Source: Dasania marina DSM 21967 (GTDB lineage Bacteria > Pseudomonadota > Gammaproteobacteria > Pseudomonadales > Dasaniaceae). Taken from it: a DNA stretch of 64,000 nt. A model generated the notes under the pieces. That model was not told where the DNA came from, did no database searches, and worked only from the letters and a program-made list of their open reading frames with translations. The DNA lies in contig NZ_KB891576.1 of NCBI RefSeq assembly GCF_000373485.1, positions 1-64,000 on the forward strand. Direction: 5' to 3'. The position numbers were made by a program, and so were the translations under genes. Every line of letters begins with the position of its first letter. Positions within the stretch are counted from its first letter, which is position 1. Below are positions 1-7,901 of this stretch, one piece after another.

Positions 1-362
1 ACAATAAAAGCGCTGCTGACGTTACCAAAGCGACCATAGCACTACTCAAACCATTTAAGGACGTTGTTCACACCATAACAGCTGACAACGGAAAAGAGTT
101 TGCGTACCATGAAAAAATTAGCAAGGCGCTATTAGCTGATGTTTACTTTGCTCACCCTTACAGTTCCTGGGAGCGAGGATTAAATGAAAATACCAACGGT
201 TTGTTACGGCAGTATTTTCCTAAAAACACAAACTTGAAAACAGTAACGCAGATGGAAGTGAGGAGAGCAGTAAAGCGGCTGAATTCTCGCCCAAGAAAAG
301 ATCTGGAATTCAAAACGCCGGATCAATTAATGAGTGCACACAGGGCTGCTCTAGCAGCTTAA
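1..362 (+). CDS. IS30-family transposase, C-terminal part (cut by window start)
   Basis: This is the 3' end of a DDE transposase that begins before the window. The open frame runs from position 3 to the TAA at 360-362, about 119 residues. It contains TADNGKEFA, carrying the second catalytic Asp, then HPYSSWERGLNENTNGLLRQ, with the Glu of the DDE triad in the E-x2-LNENTNGLLRQ context typical of IS30 enzymes. It ends with the usual R-P-R-K-x-L-x-F-K-T-P segment. The reading frame shows no interruption, so the element may be intact beyond the left edge. It marks the left border of the accessory region that follows. Confidence 0.9.
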   Translation, partial: NKSAADVTKATIALLKPFKDVVHTITADNGKEFAYHEKISKALLADVYFAHPYSSWERGLNENTNGLLRQYFPKNTNLKTVTQMEVRRAVKRLNSRPRKDLEFKTPDQLMSAHRAALAA

Positions 363-396
363 GCCTTGATGCATTTCAGATTTGAATCCACGCTAT
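363..396. mobile_element. probable right end of the IS30-type element
   Basis: Immediately after the transposase stop codon there is a short non-coding stretch (GATGCATTTCAGATTTGAATC, up to about 394), followed by AT-rich DNA. IS30-family elements carry terminal inverted repeats of about 20-30 bp close to the transposase stop, so this is the expected place for the right repeat. The left end lies outside the window, so the repeat and the target duplication cannot be confirmed. Confidence 0.4.
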
Positions 397-427
397 TTTA
401 ATATCACTTAAAATAAAAAATAACTCT

Positions 428-1375
428 CTATACTAATAACGGCGGCGCAGTAGGATTGGAAAACGAATTGACTCGCTCAGATTCTTCCAATACCCAATCG
501 ATAAAACTCTTGGCCTGCTCTGACTGCTCGACACGATTGGGCAATACCAGATACACAGCCTCACTGCGAGACAAGGAAGTATCTAAAGGTTGAACTAATT
601 TATTAGCGGCTAATAAATCCGACACTAGGCCACTAAAGCCCAGCGCTATTCCCTGCCCATCCAAAGCCACTTGAATCACATTATTATAATTATCAAAGCC
701 CAAGGTCTTAAAAGAAGCAGGCAGAGGCACGCCATGCCCTTTTAACCACCACTGCCAGTCTTCATGCGCATGAATCTCACCGTCCAGATTAATAAGGTTA
801 TGATCAAGCAAATCAATGGAGGAACGAATAGGTGGGGATTTTTTCAAATACTCAGGTGAACAGACCGGAAACGAGGTAATGTCAAACAACTTAATGGCTG
901 TTAAGCCAGGCCAATGACCATTACCGTAGCGAAAGCCAATATCAATATCAGATTCGTTTAAATCTACGGGTTTATCCGACACAACTACGCGCAACTCTGC
1001 TTGTGGGTAGTCTGATTTGTAACTAATCAAACGTGATGTTAACCAGAACGAAGAGATAGCAACCGTTGCAGATATTGTTATTTTTAAAGGTTGGGTCTTT
1101 TTTTGTATCGCCCCAGAAACATCCGCAATGCTTTCCAAGCTGACTTGGATCACTGCCAAAAACTCCTTACCCGCTTTAGTCAAACCAACGGCTCGATGCA
1201 AACGATCAAAGAGTTTAATACCCAAATGCTCTTCCAAAATTCGGATTTGCCGGCTCACAGCTTCTCGACTGATAAACAATTCCTGCCCGGCTTTGGTCAA
1301 ACTGAGGTGTCGGGCGACAGCTTCAAAAGCAATTAAGCTTTTCAAGGGCGGTAATCTTGATCGCAATGTTTTCAT
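428..1375 (-). CDS. LysR-family transcriptional regulator (GcvA-like)
   Basis: The product is a 315-residue LysR regulator. The N-terminal winged helix-turn-helix includes LKSLIAFEAVARHLSLTKAG and the recognition helix SREAVSRQIRILEEHLG, followed by a LysR substrate-binding domain from about residue 90. The RLPPLKSLIAFEAVARH opening is typical of GcvA/AmpR-type members. I chose the ATG at 1375 because GAGGG lies 5-9 bases upstream and the family's usual N-terminus begins there. An in-frame extension to 1486 would add 37 untypical residues and has no ribosome-binding site. A perfect 10-bp inverted repeat lies about 136 bp upstream (1511-1534) and could be its autoregulatory operator. Its likely targets are in the metabolic genes to the right, as argued from a shared motif upstream of the TonB receptor. 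The effector is unknown. Confidence 0.88.
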   Translation of the reverse strand: MKTLRSRLPPLKSLIAFEAVARHLSLTKAGQELFISREAVSRQIRILEEHLGIKLFDRLHRAVGLTKAGKEFLAVIQVSLESIADVSGAIQKKTQPLKITISATVAISSFWLTSRLISYKSDYPQAELRVVVSDKPVDLNESDIDIGFRYGNGHWPGLTAIKLFDITSFPVCSPEYLKKSPPIRSSIDLLDHNLINLDGEIHAHEDWQWWLKGHGVPLPASFKTLGFDNYNNVIQVALDGQGIALGFSGLVSDLLAANKLVQPLDTSLSRSEAVYLVLPNRVEQSEQAKSFIDWVLEESERVNSFSNPTAPPLLV

Positions 1376-1510
1376 ACCGTCCCTCTTTGAGTGTTTATAT
1401 ACCGCGTTAAAACCAATTGCTTGAAAACCCTCCTTAACCGGGAACTTACTAATAGCTGGCAAACATTGCTGCCCGGCAACCATCATTAGAGATTATCCTC
1501 CTTGAGTAGC

Positions 1511-1543
1511 GTTGTTATTCGACAGAATAACAACTTTTTCGAC
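1511..1543. promoter_or_regulatory. perfect inverted repeat and tandem TTCGAC boxes upstream of the LysR gene
   Basis: GTTGTTATTC (1511-1520) and GAATAACAAC (1525-1534) are perfect 10-base inverted arms around a GACA spacer, a size and symmetry expected of a LysR operator. Overlapping it, ATTCGAC (1517-1523) is followed 12 bases later by TTTTCGACA (1536-1544). The same composite arrangement is found upstream of the TonB receptor at 10295-10322. The arms and spacing are read directly from the sequence; binding by this LysR protein is inferred. Confidence 0.6.
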
Positions 1544-1859
1544 AATCCTGCTCTTGGCTCTCGCCTTGATACATATTAAAAAACACGAAAGCCGAGCTTA
1601 GCAATCATTTTTCAAGCCATGCCCTACTTAACCTGAACCAAGATGAAAAGTCGTAGCAGGAAATACCCACATGCATCAAATAGTATTTTCAACTTGCACC
1701 CTTAGATTAACAAGCAGTTTGTGGAGTGATACATTATGATTCTATAATTTATTTTTTAGAAACGTTTGCTAATAGTAGCAAAGTAGTGACTCGACATTAT
1801 TTTCAAGAACAATTATAAGAAATGAAGTGAGATTAAAATATAATTGCCAACTGAAGCTG

Positions 1860-2005
1860 GTTTTACAATTCGGTCGCTGGCGGCCTAGCGGTTTATTGAC
1901 GGGTATTTTTTCGGGCTCACCCAGCGGTCACTTCGCCAGAATGCGGCAGTAGCTGAGTATCCACGCTGTGATTGAACTGTAGCGCGCGCTGAGCCAAGGT
2001 AAAAC
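1860..2005. repeat. possible degenerate or MITE-like element
   Basis: A 146-bp block of higher G+C than its AT-rich flanks begins with GTTTTAC (1860-1866) and ends with GTAAAAC (1999-2005), which is a 7-base terminal inverted repeat. Inside is a small palindrome-like stretch (CGCTGGCGGCCTAGCG). Read on the minus strand it encodes a short open stretch rich in Trp, Arg and Ser that does not start or stop like a gene. No target duplication was identified. A chance match of the short arms is possible. Confidence 0.25.
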
Positions 2006-2431
2006 GACATTTTGTAGGTGTAGATTTCACTTATCGCATGGTTCAATTTTTAGGCGCCGACGCCTTTTGTCGAAATTTTGTTGTTTGTGTCGCAAATGAA
2101 TAATTCTAAAAGATCCCGACACAACATGATGTGGTGGCGTTTTATAAAACCCATTGAATGAGGATTCATATCAGTTTCAGCGGTGACAGTAATACCGGTT
2201 GAGCCGCTATACAGAAGGCATAAAAAGGATTTCACCTGCCGCTAATCACATCGGTGCTGGTTAGTAATCGACCCGGACTTAAAGGTTACTCTGCTTTAAA
2301 CCTGATCGAAATTCACTGATATTATTGCTACTGTATGTCTTTTACGAAATGCATCGGTAACAAGCATTCCTAACAATAATGATAAATAGCAGGCTCAGGC
2401 CCGCGAATAACAACCAACAAAGGAATAATGA

Positions 2432-4027
2432 ATGCAAAAGTTAAGAGTCGATCGCGTCCTATTTGGTGTTGCAGTAACGCTGATTGTGACTATTTGCCTG
2501 CCGCTCGGCTTAATGCCAGAAAAATCTAACCTCTTCATCTCTGAATTCTATTCCTGGATTTCTAACAACCTGAGTGTGTTTTATCAATTGTTTGGTATTT
2601 TCACCATTATTTATCTGGCCTGGCTGGCACTGAGTCGGCACGGCCATATACGCCTGAGCCAGACCAATGAGAAGCCGGAGTTTTCCAACTTTGCCTGGGG
2701 CGGTATGCTGTTTTGCGCAGGTACTGGCGCCTCACTTCTGGTATGGGCTGGAATAGAGTGGACGGGGTACTATATTGCCCCTCCTTTCGGTATTGAGCCT
2801 CGATCCACCCAAGCCATAGAAATAGCTTCCGCCTACGGCCCCTTCCATTGGGGAATCACAGCTTGGTGTTTTTACGCCCTACCCACCATTGCCATCGCCT
2901 ACCCCTTCTACACCAAAGGCATCCCCTATCTACGTGCCAGCACAGCCCTACACAGCATACTGGGCCCAAACGCCGCCAATAGTGTCACCGGCAGGCTGGT
3001 CGACCTGCTGGCCATGCTCGCGCTGTTGGGTGGCGCTGGATCCTCACTGGGCATGATAGCGCCGACTATTGCCGCTTGTGTCGCCGAGCTGCTGGGTATA
3101 GAAACGTCTTTTACATTACAGCTGGTGATTATGCTGGTTTGTATCGCCCTTTTTTCTGCCAGTGTTTATATGGGTATTGGTAAAGGCATCAAGCGCTTAA
3201 GCGAACTGAACGTGATTCTTTCTCTGGTCTTACTGACATTTATTCTCGTCGCAGGGCCTACACTCTTTATTTTAAAGAGCAGCCTCAATACTGTTGGCGT
3301 TATGGCGGAAAATTTCATTCGCATGATGACCTGGACAGACCCCGTAGAAAAGACGGGGTTTGTCGAAACATGGACCGTCTTTTACTGGGCCTGGTGGATT
3401 GCCTTCGCCCCCCCCATAGGCGTCTTCGTTACCCGCATATCTCGCGGCAGAACCATCCGCCAGGTAGTTCTATCCATGATATTGTTTGGCACGCTAGGCA
3501 GCTGGGCGTTCTACTTTGTAATCGGTAACTATTCCCTGTCGCTGGAACTCAACAGCATCATGTCGGTAACCGAGAGCAAGGTAGCCAATGGCATGTACGT
3601 TACCATCGCCAATATTTTCGCCACCCTGCCATTCAGCAGCTTGGTACTGGTAGTGTTTACCTTGGTCTGTATTATTTCCGTTGCTACCACCTACGACTCA
3701 GCGTCATACACACTTGCCTCAACAGCCACTAAAGAACTCACCGCTGGCTCCAGCCCTGCCCGCTGGCACCGACTGTTTTGGGCGGGTATTCTGGGGATAT
3801 TACCTATATTAATGATGTACGTGGGGGGCTTGGAAATCATTCGATCCGGTTTTCTTATCGCCTCTTTTCCATTGCTGTTTGTAGGTGTTGCCATGGTGGT
3901 TGCGCTGACAAAATCACTCAATGAAATACCCATAAAGGCAGCCTCAAACCTCGCCGGCATTCGCCCGAATAACAACGCCAAGCCAGCTATACAATATCAA
4001 GAAGATAATATTAGTGGCGGACAATAA
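2432..4027 (+). CDS. BCCT-family transporter (betaine/choline/carnitine type)
   Basis: The product is a 531-residue inner-membrane secondary transporter with about 12 hydrophobic segments. The BCCT signature WTVFYWAWWIAFAPP (residues 314-328), which supplies substrate-binding aromatic residues, is intact. The start is supported by AGGA about 7 bases upstream of the ATG at 2432. The glycine-rich loop that reads GMGIG in the sodium-coupled betaine carrier BetP aligns here with GTGAS (97-101), so coupling ion and substrate may differ from BetP. BCCT carriers import trimethylammonium compounds such as glycine betaine, choline or carnitine, or the sulfonium DMSP. The gene sits alone on the plus strand beside catabolic genes, which suggests nutrient uptake rather than osmoprotection; that is an inference. 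Confidence 0.92.
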   Translation: MQKLRVDRVLFGVAVTLIVTICLPLGLMPEKSNLFISEFYSWISNNLSVFYQLFGIFTIIYLAWLALSRHGHIRLSQTNEKPEFSNFAWGGMLFCAGTGASLLVWAGIEWTGYYIAPPFGIEPRSTQAIEIASAYGPFHWGITAWCFYALPTIAIAYPFYTKGIPYLRASTALHSILGPNAANSVTGRLVDLLAMLALLGGAGSSLGMIAPTIAACVAELLGIETSFTLQLVIMLVCIALFSASVYMGIGKGIKRLSELNVILSLVLLTFILVAGPTLFILKSSLNTVGVMAENFIRMMTWTDPVEKTGFVETWTVFYWAWWIAFAPPIGVFVTRISRGRTIRQVVLSMILFGTLGSWAFYFVIGNYSLSLELNSIMSVTESKVANGMYVTIANIFATLPFSSLVLVVFTLVCIISVATTYDSASYTLASTATKELTAGSSPARWHRLFWAGILGILPILMMYVGGLEIIRSGFLIASFPLLFVGVAMVVALTKSLNEIPIKAASNLAGIRPNNNAKPAIQYQEDNISGGQ

Positions 4028-4226
4028 AGCGCCTTGCGCTGGCATTATCACGGTTAGAGCCCCGCTATCGAGGATGGGTATTCACATAACATTGACCGCA
4101 TACGCAAAGGATATGCTTGCGGCAAGCTAACCTGACATGCCGTTGAGCATTACCCTATCAGCGGACATCAATCGAAGTGAATTAAGCGTTAGGCCTCAGA
4201 AAGGCACCCAATAATAAATTACGGTG

Positions 4227-4793
4227 CTACGAGGTAAAGTTGCGATCGACCACCATCACTTTACCGTGCACGGCAGACCCGGAATAGACACTAGAAATAC
4301 CCCGCTCTAAGTCCATTTTAAAACGTTGCAGAATATCCCTTATTGCCGGATAAAATAATTGATCCCAGGGTATATCTGCAGGCTCAAACAGTTTTACATC
4401 CATCGACTCTATACCCGCATGATACTCAGGGCTATCTAGGGTGCCACGGTAAATAATATAAACCTGATTCATCTGCTCCACATGAAAGACCGCGTAAAGA
4501 GAATCGATAGATATCTTGGCCCCAGTCTCCTCATAAGCTTCCCTAACAGCAGCCTGCTCTATGGCTTCGTCATATTCCATAAAGCCGGCGGGCAACGTCC
4601 ATGAGCCTATGTGGGGTGCGATTGCACGCTGGCATAGCAAAACCTTGCCTTGCCAATCTGCTATACAACCAGCAATAACAGTTGGGTTCTGGTAGTGGAT
4701 TTTGTTACAACTCTCACACACAAATCGAAGTACCGTATCGTTTTCTGGTACTTTTTTTGTTACTTTATTACCGCATTCAGCACAGTATTTCAT
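4227..4793 (-). CDS. Nudix hydrolase with N-terminal zinc ribbon
   Basis: The product is a 188-residue protein. It begins with a zinc ribbon (CAECG at residues 4-8 and CESC at about 27-30), followed by a Nudix domain. The Nudix box GX5EX7REUXEEXGU is complete: it starts at GFMEYDE and ends at REAYEETGA. These residues bind Mg2+ and place water for hydrolysis of a nucleoside diphosphate linked to another group X. The Cys4 ribbon plus Nudix arrangement resembles NudC-like NADH pyrophosphatases and the COG1051 ADP-ribose pyrophosphatase group; the exact substrate cannot be told. AGAGGTAA just upstream of the ATG supports the start. It faces the BCCT gene tail to tail and reads in the same direction as the AA_synth gene. 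Confidence 0.88.
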   Translation of the reverse strand: MKYCAECGNKVTKKVPENDTVLRFVCESCNKIHYQNPTVIAGCIADWQGKVLLCQRAIAPHIGSWTLPAGFMEYDEAIEQAAVREAYEETGAKISIDSLYAVFHVEQMNQVYIIYRGTLDSPEYHAGIESMDVKLFEPADIPWDQLFYPAIRDILQRFKMDLERGISSVYSGSAVHGKVMVVDRNFTS

Positions 4794-4849
4794 GATTACC
4801 TCTACTGACGTAGATTGTGTGTGAGCATTTTATTCAATCAAGTTTGATA

Positions 4850-5437
4850 TCAAGGCGCTTCGGCTTCCAGCTCTTTCACATCTTGATAGCGATCACCAAT
4901 ACGGGGGTGAGCGCGTCCTCCGGTAGATGCACCCAGCGCCACAACTATCTCGTTAGAGGCAGGTGCATCTGGAATATGCATTTCCAAGGTAATATAGTGC
5001 GAACGAGCACCCGCATCATGTTTGTGCATCATGGGAATTTGGATAGAGCAACCCGGTGCGCCGCGCTTATTGGTGAAACTTAAATAACTGGTCGCCGCAA
5101 CTGCGTCCCGATAGTGGTTACCAAAGCGTAGAGTGTGAATTACCGCTGAGCCATGTTCGATTTCACCCGCACTACCCACAACAGCAGATTTACCGTAAGC
5201 CTCAATTTCATCACCACTGCCTAACTGCTCCAGTAGGCGTGAAACAATCAGCTCGCCCATCTCCGAGGCACCGGCCTTAATCTCAGGTGACAAATCCTCA
5301 ACAAAGCCCTTGTCGGCCCAGGGATTTTTAATAATAGCCGCCACGCCCAGCATGGTAATAGGTTTATCCAGCTTTTTCCCTCCTTCAATCCATATCTCTT
5401 CACGGTAATATGCCAACTTACGGACTTCAAAATGCAT
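4850..5437 (-). CDS. AA_synth (amino acid synthesis, PF06684) family protein
   Basis: The product is a 195-residue soluble protein matching the AA_synth family in length and pattern. Recognisable parts are the N-terminal RKLAYYREEIWIEGGK, the central VGSAGEIEHGSAVIHT, and the C-terminal IVVALGASTGGRAHPRIGDRYQD. Family members have known folds but no firmly established reaction, and they tend to occur in catabolic clusters for amides or heterocyclic compounds. AGGAGAGG about 6 bases before the ATG gives a strong start. The gene lies 57 bp upstream of the Nudix gene on the same strand and may be co-transcribed with it. Its presence next to aconitase X and dehydrogenases supports a catabolic role, by inference. 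Confidence 0.82.
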   Translation of the reverse strand: MHFEVRKLAYYREEIWIEGGKKLDKPITMLGVAAIIKNPWADKGFVEDLSPEIKAGASEMGELIVSRLLEQLGSGDEIEAYGKSAVVGSAGEIEHGSAVIHTLRFGNHYRDAVAATSYLSFTNKRGAPGCSIQIPMMHKHDAGARSHYITLEMHIPDAPASNEIVVALGASTGGRAHPRIGDRYQDVKELEAEAP

Positions 5438-5735
5438 CTAAACCTCTCCTACAAAATTAACCATTATTGGTCGCGATCACAACGTAAAACATCTTTCTTA
5501 GCACTAGTCTTCATCGTATAAATATCGAAGAAAACCCTCACACCTGCTATCGGTGCCTAGAGCAGCTCAACAGCACTTTTTCCCGTTTAATCCCCTATAG
5601 CACAGAAGCGACGTTGCACGATCTGCAGCGCCCAGCCTATTTAATTATCATTTAAGCCATTTGAACGGGGTGGGTAAAGTTTAAAAATCGCGCCTTTCGC
5701 GTAACCACAGCGTCGCGCATAGATAAATACAGACA

Positions 5736-7748
5736 CTAGCTTAGCGGGTACCGACTCAGCACTGACCCCAAATTCTGCTTTAACTCATCGAGATAGGGTT
5801 CATAATGCCGCCAATGCTCCAGCCCAGCGCTGTAGATGGGCTGGCGAACTTGTTCCGAGCTGGCGGTTCTTACTGGGCGCTGATTGTTGTAGAACTCCAA
5901 GCAACCCGCTTCAAAGGGCAGACCACAAAAGTCCAGAATTCTACGTACTTGCTGCTCAATATCGGCGACCACCTCTTCGTATTGAACCCGCAATACCTTA
6001 CCGGGTAAAACACGATCCCAATGATCCATAACATCAACATAGCTGCCATAATAACGACCAATATTGGCCTGACTATAAGTAAAGGCCTGCCCTTTTGCGA
6101 ACAGTTGCTTGTAACCGCTAAAGCCACTGGCCATTGGGTGGCGGCGAGCGTCAATGATTTTAGCGTTGGGTAAAATTAGCTTGATCAAACCAATATGCAG
6201 GAAGTTATTAGGCATTTTATCGATAAAAAAAGGTGCTGCCCCCCGCTGAATAGCCGTTTGCTTAATATATTCTTCGCCAAGTTCGCTGAGTTGTTCCGCA
6301 CTTAGCTCCGCTAAAATCTCTGGATAACGAGAGACGTCTTTATGTTTTTTCTTGCCACCTAAACGGCGGGCCAGGCCAATAATATGGCCCAACTCTTTAG
6401 TGCCATCCACCTGTGAATGCGTCGCCAAAATTTGTTCCAGCAAAGTGGATCCTGAACGAGGCAGGCCGACAATAAATATCGGGGTCGGTGACTGGCACCC
6501 CAATTCAGCCGCTGCGGATAAAAGCTCGGCACTACAAGTCATCTTCTGTCTCTTAACAATATTCTCGGTATTCTCAGGATCATAAACTTCAAGTTTTTCC
6601 TTAATCCTATTACCTCTCTGGTAATACAAAAAAGATTCTCTGTATTGCTTACGCTCTTCAAGTGCTTTACCCAGCGCAAAACAAAGATGAAAGTAGTCCA
6701 CTTCAGTACAGTTTTGACTCTCAATTTGATCACGCATAGCCACAATATCATCATCCTCAAACTTAAAAGTTTTCAGGTTTGCCAGGCTCCAATAAGCCTC
6801 ACCAAAGCTTGCTTGCAAGCTAATCGCTAAACGGTAAGCGGCTATAGCCTCTGCCGCTTTACCTGAAGTTTTAAGGGCATGAGCATAGCTCAAAGCAATT
6901 TTTGGCTGAGGAGTGTAGTTGGACAATAACTTTTCGTAACAAGCCAAGGCTGGCTGACAATCGCCAAATTTCACAAGAATTGAAGCTTGTAACACCAACA
7001 ATGGGTATTCATTGGGCTTGGCATCGAGCAGTTGATTCACTTGCACTAGTGCCTGTTCTAGCTTATCGCTTTTGTTTAGCACATGGGCGTAGGTTAATCG
7101 CGCCAAGTCAAACTCGGGAGCTAATATCAGGCAACGCTCTAATAAATGTAGGGCATCATTGAGTGCACCAACCTTAAGGCCTATCTCGGCAAGCAGGCGA
7201 ATCGCGGTAATATCGCTAGGGTTTTTCTTGAGAAATAATCGGCAAGCTTGCTCCGCATGGGCAATTTTTCCAGCGCTAAACAAACTCACCGCATGAATTA
7301 ATTCTGGATCGTGAGAAGACAATAAAAGATGCCGCTTAAACGCTTCCGCAGCCGACACCTCATCACCGTCAACAAAGAAGAGTTCGCCCATTTTTTGCCA
7401 GCTTGTCGCTAACTTCGGATTTATTTTTACCGCTCGCTGCAAGGCTTTAATACCGGCTATAACCTGCCCTGCATCCGCGTATGCAAAACCGAGTTCCTGC
7501 TGAGCCAAGGAAAAATTGGGCGCTTTGAAGAGTAAGTCTTTTAGACCTTGTATTGCTTGAACACAATCACCCTGCGCTCTATTGGCCGCCGCTATAATTA
7601 ACTGGCAATCAATTTCTTCGGGCGTTTCTTGCAATACGGCTTCGGCCTGTTTTCTGGCCAATTGAATCTGACCCATTCGAAGCAAGTTCATTGCCTGTTG
7701 AACCGCTAGTTCTGAATCATTAGTAATAAAATCAGGATCTATACTCAT
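5736..7748 (-). CDS. TPR-repeat sulfotransferase-family protein
   Basis: The product is a 670-residue protein in two parts. Residues 10-400 are a series of tetratricopeptide repeats (for example ALQRAVKINPKLATSWQKMG and AIAAYRLAISLQASFGEAYW). Residues 420-670 are a Sulfotransfer_3 domain with the PAPS 5'-phosphosulfate loop IFIVGLPRSGSTLLEQ (424-439). A likely 3'-phosphate site is the DARRHPMASGFSGYKQ segment. No signal peptide is seen, so it is probably cytoplasmic. GGAG 5-6 bases before the ATG supports the start. The real acceptor is unknown; some family members may act on other substrates. It is followed after 153 bp, on the same strand, by the start-side neighbour TonB receptor at 7902-10181, which would be transcribed first. 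Confidence 0.88.
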   Translation of the reverse strand: MSIDPDFITNDSELAVQQAMNLLRMGQIQLARKQAEAVLQETPEEIDCQLIIAAANRAQGDCVQAIQGLKDLLFKAPNFSLAQQELGFAYADAGQVIAGIKALQRAVKINPKLATSWQKMGELFFVDGDEVSAAEAFKRHLLLSSHDPELIHAVSLFSAGKIAHAEQACRLFLKKNPSDITAIRLLAEIGLKVGALNDALHLLERCLILAPEFDLARLTYAHVLNKSDKLEQALVQVNQLLDAKPNEYPLLVLQASILVKFGDCQPALACYEKLLSNYTPQPKIALSYAHALKTSGKAAEAIAAYRLAISLQASFGEAYWSLANLKTFKFEDDDIVAMRDQIESQNCTEVDYFHLCFALGKALEERKQYRESFLYYQRGNRIKEKLEVYDPENTENIVKRQKMTCSAELLSAAAELGCQSPTPIFIVGLPRSGSTLLEQILATHSQVDGTKELGHIIGLARRLGGKKKHKDVSRYPEILAELSAEQLSELGEEYIKQTAIQRGAAPFFIDKMPNNFLHIGLIKLILPNAKIIDARRHPMASGFSGYKQLFAKGQAFTYSQANIGRYYGSYVDVMDHWDRVLPGKVLRVQYEEVVADIEQQVRRILDFCGLPFEAGCLEFYNNQRPVRTASSEQVRQPIYSAGLEHWRHYEPYLDELKQNLGSVLSRYPLS

Positions 7749-7901
7749 GTCAGCTCCAACAAAGATTAAACATATATTTTTTTACACGCCGAAACCGCTT
7801 ACTCCATTAATGACAATGGCCAGCCTAGCTATAAGAGTAATATACACTCCAACAGGCAGACTGGCCGGCAAATGAAAATCCATCAGGCTACGCCGATACG
7901 A

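Larger units (their letters stand above)
1487..2431. other. 945-bp intergenic region left of the BCCT gene
   Basis: No convincing gene was found. The left third holds the operator-like repeat described separately. The region is mostly AT-rich. A G+C-richer block at about 1860-2005 is bounded by GTTTTAC and its complement GTAAAAC and may be a relic of a small mobile element. A 61-codon minus-strand frame at 2050-2235 starts at GTG without a ribosome-binding site and has no recognisable features. The last 100 bases before 2432 should carry the BCCT promoter, but no clear -35/-10 pair was seen. Confidence 0.5.

Noticed and set aside
1860-2005. possible integron attC site
   Set aside because: The bounding GTTTTAC/GTAAAAC do not match the RYYYAAC/GTTRRRY core sites and no cassette structure or integrase is present.
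2050-2235. 61-codon minus-strand frame in the left intergenic region
   Set aside because: GTG start without a Shine-Dalgarno sequence, no recognisable domain, and composition like the surrounding non-coding DNA.
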